In this document: positions 42,474 to 51,722 of the stretch, one piece after another
Layout of the letters: each line of letters starts with the position of its first letter
How positions within the stretch are numbered: position 1 is the stretch's first letter
Assembly: GCF_003415655.1 (NCBI RefSeq)
Contig: NZ_QRHC01000002.1
Span: forward strand, 671,446-735,445
DNA: 64,000 nucleotides
Direction of reading: 5' to 3'
From: Vibrio maerlii
Lineage (GTDB): Bacteria; Pseudomonadota; Gammaproteobacteria; Enterobacterales; Vibrionaceae
Program-made: the position numbers and the translations under genes
Notes under the pieces: generated by a model
What the model was told of the DNA's origin: nothing
The model's input: the letters and a program-made list of their open reading frames with translations, nothing else
The model's database searches: none

Positions 42474-43844
42474 ATGCTGTCTATATTTGATATCTACAAA
42501 ATTGGTGTTGGGCCTTCTAGTTCGCATACGAACGGTCCAATGATTGCTGGTTACCAATTCACTCGTCTGATTGAAGACAAACTTGAATCGGTGGTACGTG
42601 TACAGGTTGACCTTTATGGTTCGTTGTCATTAACGGGGATTGGTCACCATACCGACCGTGCAACGATCTTGGGTCTTCTAGGCAATAAACCAGACACCAT
42701 TAAGATCACCAGTGCGAACGAGTTGATGCGTCAAGCGGTGGAAGAGGGCAACCTTGCTCTTGATGGCCGTCAAGACATCACGTTCAATTACAAAACCGAT
42801 ATGTTGTTCCACGAAGAGAATCTACCGCTACACGAGAATGGTATGACGATCTCTGCATTCGATGCGAGTGGTGAGCGTATTGGCTTCGAAACCTATTACT
42901 CGATCGGTGGCGGTTTTATCGCGACCGAAGATGAACTGCAAAACGGCAGCTCAACCAAGTCTGCTGACGTTCAATTCCCGTTCTCAAGTGCAGACGAGAT
43001 GCTCAAGCAAGCCGAAGAAAACGGCATGAGCTTGGGTGGAATGATCCTACAAAACGAAACTTCATTCCAAGATATGGAAGCGATTAATCAAAAAGCTGAG
43101 CAAATCTGGCGTGTGATGACTCGTTGTATGGAGCGTGGCTTTGAAACGGAAGGTGTACTTGATGGTGGTCTGAAAGTGACTCGCCGTGCTCCTAACTTGT
43201 TGAAAAAATTAGAAGCAAACGCAGCGATTGAAAACGATCCAATGGAAATCATGGATTGGATAAACCTGTTTGCTTTTGCGGTAAGTGAAGAGAATGCGGC
43301 TGGTGGCCAAGTAGTGACGTCGCCGACAAACGGCGCTGCAGGCGTTATTCCAGCAGTACTGATGTACTACCATCGTTTTATCCGTGAGCTAGATACTCGT
43401 CAGCTGAAAGACTTCATCGCGGTATCGGGTGCTATTGGTATCCTTTACAAAACCAACGCGTCGATTTCTGGTGCCGAGGTAGGGTGTCAGGGTGAGGTAG
43501 GCGTATCTTCTTCAATGGCAGCTGCGGGTTTAACTGCGCTACGTGGTGGTAGTAACGAGCAGGTCTGTATCGCTGCAGAAATCGCTATGGAACATTCCCT
43601 CGGCATGACCTGTGACCCAATTGGTGGCCTAGTGCAAGTGCCGTGTATTGAGCGAAATGCAATGGGCGCAATGAAAGCGATCAATGCATCGCGCATGGCG
43701 CTTAAGCGTAATAGTAAGTGTTTGATCTCTTTGGACAAGGTTATTGAGACCATGTACCAAACCGGTAAAGACATGAACAGAAAGTACCGTGAAACATCAC
43801 TGGGTGGTTTGGCGCTTATCCACCTTGCGCCACCGTGTGAGTAA
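42474..43844 (+). CDS. sdaA: L-serine ammonia-lyase (L-serine dehydratase)
   Basis: Converts L-serine to pyruvate and ammonia with a 4Fe-4S cluster. The 456-residue single-chain form has the beta domain first (GVGPSSSHTNGPMIAG, residues 11-26) and the alpha domain after (TSPTNGAAGVIPAVLMYY). Cysteines for the cluster lie in GCQGEVGVSSSM, TCDPIGGLVQVPC and the C-terminal PPCE. Closest E. coli relatives are SdaA/SdaB. It sits 70 bases after the symporter remnant and has no serine permease beside it. Confidence 0.93.
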   Translation: MLSIFDIYKIGVGPSSSHTNGPMIAGYQFTRLIEDKLESVVRVQVDLYGSLSLTGIGHHTDRATILGLLGNKPDTIKITSANELMRQAVEEGNLALDGRQDITFNYKTDMLFHEENLPLHENGMTISAFDASGERIGFETYYSIGGGFIATEDELQNGSSTKSADVQFPFSSADEMLKQAEENGMSLGGMILQNETSFQDMEAINQKAEQIWRVMTRCMERGFETEGVLDGGLKVTRRAPNLLKKLEANAAIENDPMEIMDWINLFAFAVSEENAAGGQVVTSPTNGAAGVIPAVLMYYHRFIRELDTRQLKDFIAVSGAIGILYKTNASISGAEVGCQGEVGVSSSMAAAGLTALRGGSNEQVCIAAEIAMEHSLGMTCDPIGGLVQVPCIERNAMGAMKAINASRMALKRNSKCLISLDKVIETMYQTGKDMNRKYRETSLGGLALIHLAPPCE

Positions 43845-43871
43845 GAACGACTCATTAAGCCTGATCCAGTC

Positions 43872-43917
43872 ATCCCCTACAGTGAGGCGTGAACGAGGTA
43901 GGGGATCTCGCTTTTAA
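43872..43917 (+). terminator. Probable terminator of sdaA
   Basis: ATCCCCTAC (43872-43880) pairs perfectly with GTAGGGGAT (43898-43906), followed by CTCGCTTTT. Confidence 0.6.
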
Positions 43918-43961
43918 GGTTTCAATTGTGTTTACTTATACTTGTTTATAATGACAGGCAG

Positions 43962-44774
43962 TTAAGCAGCGGCGTGCACCATAGGGAAACCAAGGGTAGG
44001 ATGGGGAGCAATCAATGATTGATAGCCATAAACCTGCTCGATGATCTCCGAAGATAATACATCATCGGGTTTTCCATCAGCCACTAAACTACCGTCGCTG
44101 AGCATCACTAAACGGTCTGAATATTGTGACGCTAAGTTGAGGTCATGAAGCACCACAATGACCGCAGCATTGTGATTTTTGGCCATCTTTTGCGCTAACT
44201 TCAAGGTGTTATGTTGATGAGCTAAGTCGAGTGCTGATGTCGGCTCGTCTAACATAAGTACACACTGGTCCCCAGCATGACTCAATTGTGTGAGTACTCG
44301 GGCTAAATGCACGCGCTGTTTCTCACCGCCCGACAGCGACGGGTATAAACGGTCGTGCAGGTGTTCAACCTCTGCAAATGCCATGTTCTCTTTAGCTAAT
44401 GCTTTGAGTTGCTTAGAGGGTAAGTTGAGTGGTATCGCGCCAAGCTCAACCACCTCTTCTGCAAGGAATGGAAAAGTCAGGGTACTGTGCTGAGGAAGTA
44501 TTCCTACATGCTTGGCTAATTGACTTTTCTTCCAAGAATCTTTGCTTTGGCCGAAATATTCAATTTTTGATTCGGACTCAATCTCACCAGATAGCAGTTT
44601 CAACAGAGTACTTTTACCTGCGCCATTAGGGCCTAGAAGTGAAGTCACTTCACCACTTTTTATCTCAATATCTACATTCTTGAGTAACTGACGAGAGCCG
44701 AAGTTGATATTCAGGTTCTCTGCTTTTATCGCCGCTACGTATTGTTGAGATGTGTTTGTGCTCGGGGATGTCAT
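43962..44774 (-). CDS. hutD: Haem ABC transporter ATPase HutD
   Basis: ATPase of the HutBCD haem importer (HmuV family), 270 residues. Walker A GPNGAGKST (about residues 44-52), signature LSGGEKQRVHLARVL, Walker B CVLMLDEPTSALD and switch His in VVLHDLNLA. Its start overlaps the hutC stop (TAATG), so translation is coupled. Last gene of the six-gene tonB1 operon. Confidence 0.93.
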   Translation of the reverse strand: MTSPSTNTSQQYVAAIKAENLNINFGSRQLLKNVDIEIKSGEVTSLLGPNGAGKSTLLKLLSGEIESESKIEYFGQSKDSWKKSQLAKHVGILPQHSTLTFPFLAEEVVELGAIPLNLPSKQLKALAKENMAFAEVEHLHDRLYPSLSGGEKQRVHLARVLTQLSHAGDQCVLMLDEPTSALDLAHQHNTLKLAQKMAKNHNAAVIVVLHDLNLASQYSDRLVMLSDGSLVADGKPDDVLSSEIIEQVYGYQSLIAPHPTLGFPMVHAAA

Positions 44775-45817
44775 TATAAAATCTTCCCTTTTTGTTGAAA
44801 CAGTAGGTACAAGAAGAAAGGCGCACCTACAAGTGCAGTCACAATACCAACCGGTAACTCGGCAGGCGCAACGGCAACACGAGAGAACATATCTGCGACC
44901 GTCAGCAACATCGCTCCAAGTAGTGCGGAGATTGGTAGTAAGGTGCGGTGATCGGGCCCAGCTAACATTCGACCTAGGTGTGGAATCACCAAGCCAATGA
45001 AACCAATCATGCCCGATAAGCTGACCGTTACACCGACGCCAATAGCCGTCAGGATAATCAGTTTACGTTTAAGCTTTTGAACTGGGATACCTAAATGACT
45101 TGCTTCCGACTCACCAAGCAGTAGTGCATTTAGAGCCAGGGATTGGCGTGAAAAGAGGGCGTACAAGATGGCAAGCGTGACCGTTGCTAAGCCGATGCCA
45201 CCCCAGGTTGCGCCTGCCAAAGAGCCCATTGACCAGAGTGATAAATCACGCAGCATTTGATCGTCTGCGACAAAATTCAAATACCCAATTCCAGCGCCAG
45301 AGATGGCACTGATTGCCACGCCGGCAAGCAGCATAATGGTGACAGAAGTACCAAATTTGCTGGTTCCCAGCTTGTAAACCAATACTGTCGTGATTGCTCC
45401 ACCAAAGAAGGCAAAAACTGGAACGGCTGCCATCGACATCAACTGAGGGTATTGCGCAGCAAAGCCAGAAAACATCACGATAGCCAGTGCAGCACCTAAT
45501 GCCGCTCCGGCGGAGACGCCAATAATACCCGGCTCCGCTAACGGGTTACGGAATAAACCCTGCATTACCGTGCCACAAAGTGCGAGTATTGCGCCCACAA
45601 CGAGACACAGCAAGGTCCGTGGTAAACGGATCTCTTGAATCACCATTTGAATGTGTGGCGCAATTTCATTTGAGCTCGATGTTGGAAGTATCACACTCAG
45701 GCTATCACTCATCGTAATGTTCATTGGGCCAACGGTTACTGAGTAAACTGCTACGAGAGCCAACAATGCACCAAACGATAGGATGATGGCTTTGAGTGAA
45801 AAATGACGTAAGAACAT
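44774..45817 (-). CDS. hutC: Haem ABC transporter permease HutC
   Basis: FecCD-type permease, 347 residues with about ten membrane spans, that carries haem across the inner membrane. GVSAGAALGAALAIVMF and the G-rich FIGLVIPHLGRMLAGPDHR segment are diagnostic of the BtuC/HmuU family. It lies 20 bases after hutB and overlaps hutD by one base. Confidence 0.93.
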   Translation of the reverse strand: MFLRHFSLKAIILSFGALLALVAVYSVTVGPMNITMSDSLSVILPTSSSNEIAPHIQMVIQEIRLPRTLLCLVVGAILALCGTVMQGLFRNPLAEPGIIGVSAGAALGAALAIVMFSGFAAQYPQLMSMAAVPVFAFFGGAITTVLVYKLGTSKFGTSVTIMLLAGVAISAISGAGIGYLNFVADDQMLRDLSLWSMGSLAGATWGGIGLATVTLAILYALFSRQSLALNALLLGESEASHLGIPVQKLKRKLIILTAIGVGVTVSLSGMIGFIGLVIPHLGRMLAGPDHRTLLPISALLGAMLLTVADMFSRVAVAPAELPVGIVTALVGAPFFLYLLFQQKGKIL

Positions 45818-45837
45818 AACTATTCGCGCTTTCGTGG

Positions 45838-46704
45838 TTAATCAGGGTAAATAACTTGGTTTAAGCGATGTGCTTCGTTCAAACTCTTGAGGCCGAGTCC
45901 TCCCACCAAAGCATGGCCATCGATGGTAATGATTTGTTTGTTTTGACCAGCGGGTGTCGCTGCCAGCATTGGCAGAGCTTTCATAATTTCGTCTGCGCCG
46001 CCTAGCTTGTTGTAGCTGCGACCACTAACAAGTATTACGTCCGGCTGCATTTCCACTAATGACTCCATCGATAGTGGTTTGTATAAGTTCAGTTTGTCCG
46101 CTGCTGGATTGATACCTCCGGCGAGTTTGATGATTGCATCTGGTGTTGTTTCGCTTCCAGCCACATTGGTTGGGCGCCCCTCATGTATGAGTAGGAACAA
46201 CATTTTCTTCTTATCGCTTTGTTGTTTAGCCGATTGTGCTAGAGCTTGCGCTTGCTGAGATACTTGTTGCTTGAGTTCTACCGCTTTGTCTTCGGTATGC
46301 GTTAGAACGGCAATCTGATCGATACGTTCTAATAGTCCGTTGATAGATGAGGTTGTATTAACAACATCAACTTGAACCCCCACCTTTTTAAGTTGTTCAA
46401 TAGCCGTACCTGGTCCCATTTCATCTGAGCCAATCACTTGGGAAGGATTCATTGAAAGCAGGCCTTCTGCAGAGATACGGCGATGATAACCAATTTGAGG
46501 AAGTGGCATATCGGCAGGTAGTTCACTGGTCACATCGACAGCGATTAATTGTTCTTGCGCTCCAAGAGCGAGAATCAGCTCAGTCACCGCACCTCCGGCA
46601 CTAATGATGCGTTGGTCCTCAGGATTTGAAGAGGCAAATGAAGGCAAAGATAGGCTTGCAGAAAGCAATCCAGCGGTAAGCATGATGGTAGATAGTCGTT
46701 TCAT
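45838..46704 (-). CDS. hutB: Periplasmic haem-binding protein HutB
   Basis: Substrate-binding protein of the haem importer (HmuT/BtuF fold), 288 residues. Signal peptide MKRLSTIMLTAGLLSASLS with cleavage after SFA. Mature motifs RIISAGGAVTELILALG and HEGRPTNVAGSETTPDAII fit HmuT; a haem-ligating Tyr is expected in the IGYHRRISAEGLL segment. The 195 bases between exbD1 and this gene are filled by a repeat element. Confidence 0.92.
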   Translation of the reverse strand: MKRLSTIMLTAGLLSASLSLPSFASSNPEDQRIISAGGAVTELILALGAQEQLIAVDVTSELPADMPLPQIGYHRRISAEGLLSMNPSQVIGSDEMGPGTAIEQLKKVGVQVDVVNTTSSINGLLERIDQIAVLTHTEDKAVELKQQVSQQAQALAQSAKQQSDKKKMLFLLIHEGRPTNVAGSETTPDAIIKLAGGINPAADKLNLYKPLSMESLVEMQPDVILVSGRSYNKLGGADEIMKALPMLAATPAGQNKQIITIDGHALVGGLGLKSLNEAHRLNQVIYPD

Positions 46705-46761
46705 AATTTCCGTTCCTAAACGAGCTTGTGACTCTCAGGCGTTAATACTGTTATATCTTTC

Positions 46762-46894
46762 ATACTTGAAGCTGCAGCTTTGTTAACTGCGCCAATTCAC
46801 CGGATCGCCGGCCGCCCAAATCACATAGAACACCTATGCTCAAAGGGCTGAATTGTCTTGTTGCCGCGCTGCAACTCCAATTATTTTGGGTATA
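46762..46894. repeat. ERIC-like intergenic palindromic repeat
   Basis: About 133 bases with inverted ends: ATACTTGAAGCTGCAGC (46762-46778) at one side and GCTGCAACTCC... TTTTGGGTAT at the other. The ends are of the kind I recall in widespread Vibrio/enterobacterial ERIC-like elements (ATACCCAAAATAATTGGAGT... CTGCAGCTTCAAGTAT). An inner CATAG/CTATG pair lies near its middle. It fills the exbD1-hutB gap inside the operon and will be transcribed as a long hairpin. Confidence 0.75.
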
Positions 46895-46899
46895 GTTAT

Positions 46900-47313
46900 T
46901 TATTGTTCAGTGAGAAGCTGGGTCGCTTCAATTGAATTCTCTTGCAGGAATGAAAGCACCTTAACCAAGTGCTCTACGTCTGCTGTCTTATCCGCACCGA
47001 TGACGATTGGTCGTTCGGAATCAGCCTGATGCTGTTCTAGCACTGCTAAAGTGAAGTTTTCCCAATCGATGTAGTTTTTCCCTTCAAGCGCCCAGTAAGG
47101 TTCTTGATTGAGGATATTGATAGTCATCGACTTATTTTGTACGTCAGCGGGTTCACTGATTTCTGCGCTCGGCAGGGTGACATCAACCGATTCAAGCTTC
47201 ACAGAAGCCGTGAGAAGCAGGAACACCATGACGATAAAAATGATGTCGAGAAGTGGTGTCAGATCGGGCAATAAGCTCGGGCTATTGGCAGCGTTGTTAT
47301 TTGCATTAATCAT
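46900..47313 (-). CDS. exbD: TonB-complex biopolymer transport protein ExbD1
   Basis: Inner-membrane partner of ExbB, 137 residues, one span (DIIFIVMVFLLLTASV) preceded by LTPLLD, whose Asp is the essential proton-pathway residue. The periplasmic part is small and ends in a helical tail. It follows exbB1 by 23 bases. In Vibrio this is the tonB1-linked set that energises haem uptake. Confidence 0.92.
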   Translation of the reverse strand: MINANNNAANSPSLLPDLTPLLDIIFIVMVFLLLTASVKLESVDVTLPSAEISEPADVQNKSMTINILNQEPYWALEGKNYIDWENFTLAVLEQHQADSERPIVIGADKTADVEHLVKVLSFLQENSIEATQLLTEQ

Positions 47314-47336
47314 GGTTAAACCTATACAGCGCCAAA

Positions 47337-48053
47337 CTAAGCAGCTTGTTTATTGCTATGGAGCTGTTCATCGTAAACAGAGTGGTTAGCTTCCAAAACC
47401 TGATGCTTACCGTGACCTTGTTGAGGCATATTCATACCCTCTAGCCATAGGTTGACGTAATTAAGTGTATGCTCGAGCTTTGCAATCACTCTATCTGCCC
47501 ACAAACCCAATAGTTGAGCACCAGCAATCGCAGGGAGAGCGATGATCAGGCCTGCGGCAGTAGTACGCATTGCTAGACCAAGACCATCGGCGAGATCGCT
47601 TGGGCTGATGCTACCAGTCGTTGCAGCTACCCCCTTAAACATCTCAATCAAACCTAACACCGTACCTAGGAGGCCGATCAGCGGACTGAGCACACCAATC
47701 AGGCTGAGAAGTCGAAGACCTGAACTCAACTGGTGTTTTTTCTCCTGTAGCCAGACACTTGCCGCATCTTCACGTAGTGATTTTGGGAAATCATGATGCG
47801 CAAGTACCATCGCGACACCGCGGTAAAGCAGCGGTCTTTTCCCTGACATATCCTTAGCCATGCTTTCAATTGCTCGGCTGTCAGTCGCTGAAATTGATTT
47901 GAGTTGCTTGCTGATGGCTCTTTTGCCAACACCAAGACTAATCAAAACCTGAAATAGGCGTTCAATGACGATCATTGCTGTTAATGCTGAACAAATGATG
48001 AGAGGCCAAGTCATAAGGCCAAGTTGTTGTTCAAGGTTTACTATTTGTTCCAT
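47337..48053 (-). CDS. exbB: TonB-complex proton channel protein ExbB1
   Basis: MotA/TolQ/ExbB-family protein, 238 residues, three spans: near residues 14-34, and the pair LLSLIGVLSPLIGLLGTVLG and GLAMRTTAAGLIIALPAIAG. Forms the proton-driven motor with ExbD and TonB. Only 2 bases separate it from tonB1. Confidence 0.93.
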   Translation of the reverse strand: MEQIVNLEQQLGLMTWPLIICSALTAMIVIERLFQVLISLGVGKRAISKQLKSISATDSRAIESMAKDMSGKRPLLYRGVAMVLAHHDFPKSLREDAASVWLQEKKHQLSSGLRLLSLIGVLSPLIGLLGTVLGLIEMFKGVAATTGSISPSDLADGLGLAMRTTAAGLIIALPAIAGAQLLGLWADRVIAKLEHTLNYVNLWLEGMNMPQQGHGKHQVLEANHSVYDEQLHSNKQAA

Positions 48054-48055
48054 TA

Positions 48056-48889
48056 CTAATCCAACTTAAAACGAACTGGGATTTTTACTCGGTGGGCAAT
48101 TGCCACACCATTTACAATATGAGGGGAAAATTGCCATTGTTTGATGGCGTTAAGGGCGGCTTTGTCGAGCATTAATGCACCAGAGGATGTCACTAACGCC
48201 TGACGAACTTGCTTACCTTCTTCGTCTAACCAAATCTCATAAGTAGCGACACCTTGGATACCCCGCTTTTTTGCCAAGCGCGGGTATTTAGGGGCAGTAG
48301 GTCGAGCGACAAAAGTGGGCTTGGAAACCAGAACCGGTTGACTGCTTGCACCTGCATTAACTGGCTGACTTTGCGCAGGTTTTTCGGTCGTATCTTGAGG
48401 TTTTTCGGCTATATCTTTAGGTTTTTCTTCTACTGGTGTTGGTTCTTTCTTTACGACTTTCTCTGTCGGCTCTTTTTTCTCGAATTGTTTGGGCTTGTCA
48501 CTTTGTTTAGGCTTCTGCTCTACCTTTTTTGTCACCTTCTTGGTTTCAGGCTTCTTCTCAATTGGCTTTTTAACCGGAGTTTCTGCGGGCGTAACCGTTT
48601 TTTTAGGCGCCGCAGTGACGTTTTGTTCAGTAATTGCTTTTTTTGATTGTGGTGCTTCTACAACTGTTTCCTCTACAACCGGCGCTTTCTTTTCAACAAC
48701 CGGCTCTGGTTGAACAGGTTGAGGCTCTTCAGCAGCAGGTACAGTCATTGCCTGAAAGTTTATAGACACAGCATTAGATGTTTGACCAGCAGGCATTGCG
48801 AAGGCTTTGGGTTCCTTTGCTACGAATAGAATCGCTCCGTGAATCAGTAGCGATAATCCACCCGCGACTGCATATCTTGGCAAGTTCAA
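48056..48889 (-). CDS. tonB: Energy-transducing protein TonB1
   Basis: Inner-membrane anchored periplasmic protein that transmits energy to outer-membrane haem and siderophore receptors. N-terminal span (AVAGGLSLLIHGAILFVA), a long Pro/Glu/Lys-rich spacer (residues ~55-185) and the C-terminal TonB domain (PKYPRLAKKRGIQGVATYEI). 277 residues, first gene of the tonB1-exbB1-exbD1-hutBCD operon. The lysine/proline-rich spacer gives long antisense frames, which are artefacts. Confidence 0.93.
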   Translation of the reverse strand: MNLPRYAVAGGLSLLIHGAILFVAKEPKAFAMPAGQTSNAVSINFQAMTVPAAEEPQPVQPEPVVEKKAPVVEETVVEAPQSKKAITEQNVTAAPKKTVTPAETPVKKPIEKKPETKKVTKKVEQKPKQSDKPKQFEKKEPTEKVVKKEPTPVEEKPKDIAEKPQDTTEKPAQSQPVNAGASSQPVLVSKPTFVARPTAPKYPRLAKKRGIQGVATYEIWLDEEGKQVRQALVTSSGALMLDKAALNAIKQWQFSPHIVNGVAIAHRVKIPVRFKLD

Positions 48890-49007
48890 TTGTTACTCCT
48901 ACGTGTACCTAGCCACTAACTCTTTGGTTACTGGTCTTTATTCGCTCATCTTTAGAATAATGCTGACAAGCTCTGTTATCTGAGCGGCGATTATTACTTA
49001 GATTGTA

Positions 49008-49062
49008 AATAAGATCAATTATCAATTGCATTATCATTTGTGAGTTATTACCATTCTCATTG
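49008..49062. promoter_or_regulatory. Fur-box-like region between tonB1 and hutW
   Basis: Overlapping GATAAT-like hexamers on both strands: TTATCAATTGCATTATCATT (49019-49038) and, further on, TTATTACCATTCTCATT (49046-49062). They lie between divergent promoters for tonB1 and hutW. Iron-dependent Fur repression of this locus is established in V. cholerae; the site assignment here is by eye. Confidence 0.6.
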
Positions 49063-49112
49063 TCGTATGAATTCACAGCCGAGAAAATCTTGTCGGCCTA
49101 TCGAGAAATACC

Positions 49113-50480
49113 ATGTCATTCCAATTAGAAAATTATGACTCTAGTGTCATTGGGATAGCCTCACCTGACCCGCTGAGATTTGCTTTTGCAAAGAAGACTT
49201 CAGCACATGCTGGTGGTATGGCGAGACCTATTATGGGTGAGCAGCAGCAAGCTATTTACACTCAAGTGCTTACACAACCTGATACCTCCCGAATTAATAA
49301 CAAGCGTTGCTTGTATATCCATATTCCGTTTTGCCGCGTGCGATGTACGTTTTGTAACTTCTTTCAGAATGCGGCGAGTCGAAAGTTGGTTGATCACTAC
49401 TTCAGTTCTCTAATGACAGAGCTGAAGCTGAAAGCAAAACAGCCTTGGACTCAGCAAGGGCGTTTCCATGCGGTTTATATTGGTGGAGGTACACCAACAG
49501 ACTTATCACCCGATCAAATACAGCAACTTGGTCAAGCTATTCGTGACTACTTCCCGTTAGAGACTGATTGTGAAATCACCTTAGAAGGTCGTATTAACCG
49601 ATTCTCAGATGAGATGTTTGGTAAAGCATTAGAAGGTGGTTTTAACCGTTTCTCTTTTGGTATCCAGAGTTTTAATACCCAAGTACGTCGCAGTGCGAAG
49701 CGTCTGGATGATCGTGAAGTCGTGTTAGAGCGCGTATCTAGCCTTGCGACTACGGATGCTGCCCCAATCGTTTTGGACCTCTTGTTTGGCTTGCCGTATC
49801 AAGATCTAGAGGTATTTGAGCAAGACCTCAAAGACTTTATGAGCACAGGAGCACACGGTGTAGACCTGTATCAACTGGTTATCGGTGGTGATGCACCAAT
49901 GTTGAACCTAGTAGAAAAAGGCAAGATCCCACCACCTGCATCGACGCCAGATAAGGCGAGCATGTATGAACTAGGCTCAAACTTCATGTCAAAGCACTAC
50001 GTGAAACAACTCAGCTGTAGCCATTGGGCTAGAGATAATCGAGAGCGCAGTCAATACAACAGTCTTGCGAAGACGTATGCAGAAGTACTACCTATTGGAT
50101 GTGGTGCCGGAGGCAACATTGGTGGTTATGGCTTAATGCATCACCGCACGCTCGATGCTTACAACGCGTCTATCGAAAAGGGCGAGCTACCGGTTGCAAT
50201 GATGACTAAACAGCATGCTCAAGCCGACATGTTTGCTCAAATCAAATCTGGATTCGATAGCGGAATCATCCGTCGTTCTGAGCTAGGTTTGATAGAAGGA
50301 CAAGATCTGTTTGATTGGTTCAACCCATTGTTTAAGCACTGGCAAGGGATTGGTCTAGCAGAGCTAGAAAGCGACTTTTTGGTGCTTAATCTAGCAGGCC
50401 GTTTCTGGTCGGTGAGCATGGCTCAGGCAGCGATTCAGATCCTACAAACAGAGTTACAGCAGATGCTCAAAGCATCGTAG
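49113..50480 (+). CDS. hutW: Haem-degrading radical SAM protein HutW
   Basis: HemN-like radical SAM enzyme, 455 residues, with C-x3-C-x2-C in PFCRVRCTFCNF (about residues 72-83), a SAM-binding YIGGGTPTDLS and FSFGIQSF strand. V. cholerae HutW opens the porphyrin ring to release iron anaerobically, a HemW/ChuW-type activity. First gene of hutWXZ, divergent from tonB1. Confidence 0.92.
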   Translation: MSFQLENYDSSVIGIASPDPLRFAFAKKTSAHAGGMARPIMGEQQQAIYTQVLTQPDTSRINNKRCLYIHIPFCRVRCTFCNFFQNAASRKLVDHYFSSLMTELKLKAKQPWTQQGRFHAVYIGGGTPTDLSPDQIQQLGQAIRDYFPLETDCEITLEGRINRFSDEMFGKALEGGFNRFSFGIQSFNTQVRRSAKRLDDREVVLERVSSLATTDAAPIVLDLLFGLPYQDLEVFEQDLKDFMSTGAHGVDLYQLVIGGDAPMLNLVEKGKIPPPASTPDKASMYELGSNFMSKHYVKQLSCSHWARDNRERSQYNSLAKTYAEVLPIGCGAGGNIGGYGLMHHRTLDAYNASIEKGELPVAMMTKQHAQADMFAQIKSGFDSGIIRRSELGLIEGQDLFDWFNPLFKHWQGIGLAELESDFLVLNLAGRFWSVSMAQAAIQILQTELQQMLKAS

Positions 50481-50512
50481 AAAAGAAAACAAAAAAGCTT
50501 TAGAGAACAGAT

Positions 50513-51022
50513 ATGACAACACAAACCGAGTTATTTATCCAAGTTGCAGCGGTACTTGAAGAAGACCCAAAATTACTGCCCGCTGCTATTGCTGAGAAGC
50601 TAAATATTTCAGAGAAAGAAGCGGTCGCGCATTTACCCCAAGGTATGGCAACCATGGTTGATGGCAGCCAAGCGCAAGAACTTCTTGAAGGGCTAGTCAT
50701 GTGGGGTCCAGTCACGACTATCATCCATTCATTTGGCTCTATTTTTGAGGTGAAAGCCCCATTCCCGAAAGGCAAGTTCGCTCGCGGTTACTACAATTTA
50801 ATGGGCAAAGAAGGTGAACTTCATGGGCACCTGCGACTTGATTTAGTGACGGATATTGCTCTAGTCAGCAAACCATTTATGGGCAGTGAGAGTCACTACT
50901 TTGGCTTCTTTGACGAGACCGGCCATAACATCTTTAAGATCTACTTGGGCAGAGATAAAAAGCGTCAGCTGTTGCCTGAACAGCTAGACAAATTTGCAGC
51001 GTTGAAGGCCGCATACGCTTAA
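50513..51022 (+). CDS. hutX: Intracellular haem-handling protein HutX
   Basis: ChuX/HutX-family protein, 169 residues, that binds haem in the cytoplasm and passes it to HutZ. The N-terminal helical part (LLPAAIAEKLNISEKEAVAH) precedes a HemS-like sheet (MWGPVTTIIHSFGSIFEVKA). It starts 32 bases after hutW. A hairpin follows before hutZ. Confidence 0.92.
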   Translation: MTTQTELFIQVAAVLEEDPKLLPAAIAEKLNISEKEAVAHLPQGMATMVDGSQAQELLEGLVMWGPVTTIIHSFGSIFEVKAPFPKGKFARGYYNLMGKEGELHGHLRLDLVTDIALVSKPFMGSESHYFGFFDETGHNIFKIYLGRDKKRQLLPEQLDKFAALKAAYA

Positions 51023-51051
51023 TTAGATACACATAAACACAATAACAATGA

Positions 51052-51078
51052 GAGGTGGTTTAGCCACCTCCAATTTTT
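51052..51078 (+). terminator. hutX-hutZ intercistronic hairpin
   Basis: GAGGTGG (51052-51058) pairs with CCACCTC (51064-51070), followed by CAATTTTTA. Likely a partial terminator or processing site, giving less HutZ than HutX. Confidence 0.6.
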
Positions 51079-51109
51079 AAAGTCAGCAAATTTTAGGAGA
51101 ATTAAAACA

Positions 51110-51640
51110 ATGGATAAGCAAGTTAAGCAAGAGCGTCTGCAAGGTCGTCTAGGTCCAGAAATCAAAGAGTTTCGCCAAGAGCGTAAGACGATTCAACTTG
51201 CTACGGTAGATGAAGAAGGCCGCCCAAACGTGAGCTATGCTCCGTTTGTACAAAACCAAGAAGGGTACTTCGTTCTTATTTCTCAAATTGCTCGCCACGC
51301 TCGTAACTTGTTACAGAACCCAAATGTGTCGCTCATGATGGTGGAAGATGAAACCGAAGCTAAACAGCTGTTTGCTCGCAAGCGTTTGACCTTTGATGCA
51401 CAAGCAACGGTTGTAGAGCGAGATAGTGAACTGTGGGTTCAGGTTGTTGCTCAGATGAAAGAACGTTTTGGCGAGATCATTGATGGCCTTAGTCAGCTTG
51501 AAGATTTCGTATTGTTTAATCTAAAAGCTGAGCAAGGTTTGTTTGTAAAAGGCTTTGGTCAAGCTTATCAAGTATCGGGTGACGATTTGGTTGATTTCGT
51601 GCACCTGCAAGAAGGTCATAAGAAAGTTTCAAACGAGTAG
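51110..51640 (+). CDS. hutZ: Haem-degrading protein HutZ
   Basis: Split-barrel FMN-binding-fold haem oxygenase-like protein, 176 residues, that degrades haem in the cytoplasm. Core IQLATVDEEGRPNVSYAPFV, then the HARNLLQNPNVSLMMVEDE strand-helix; the His in the late GHKK segment (residue ~170) corresponds to the haem ligand known for HutZ. AGGAG precedes the ATG by 10 bases. Confidence 0.92.
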   Translation: MDKQVKQERLQGRLGPEIKEFRQERKTIQLATVDEEGRPNVSYAPFVQNQEGYFVLISQIARHARNLLQNPNVSLMMVEDETEAKQLFARKRLTFDAQATVVERDSELWVQVVAQMKERFGEIIDGLSQLEDFVLFNLKAEQGLFVKGFGQAYQVSGDDLVDFVHLQEGHKKVSNE

Positions 51641-51673
51641 CCTGTTGAGGGCCCTGCGCCTAGCTTGTATCTC

Positions 51674-51705
51674 GAATGGGCGATCAGTTACACTAGCGCC
51701 CATTC
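51674..51705 (+). terminator. Hairpin between hutZ and ppiC
   Basis: GAATGGGCG (51674-51682) pairs perfectly with CGCCCATTC (51697-51705) around a 14-nt loop. No clear T run. It probably ends the hutWXZ transcript or marks the ppiC leader. Confidence 0.45.
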
Positions 51706-51722
51706 AGACTTTGAGGTGATTT

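Noticed and set aside
48254..48646. 130-residue Phe/Leu/Arg-rich frame opposite tonB1
   Set aside because: It is the complement of the Lys/Pro/Glu-rich TonB spacer, a typical artefact.
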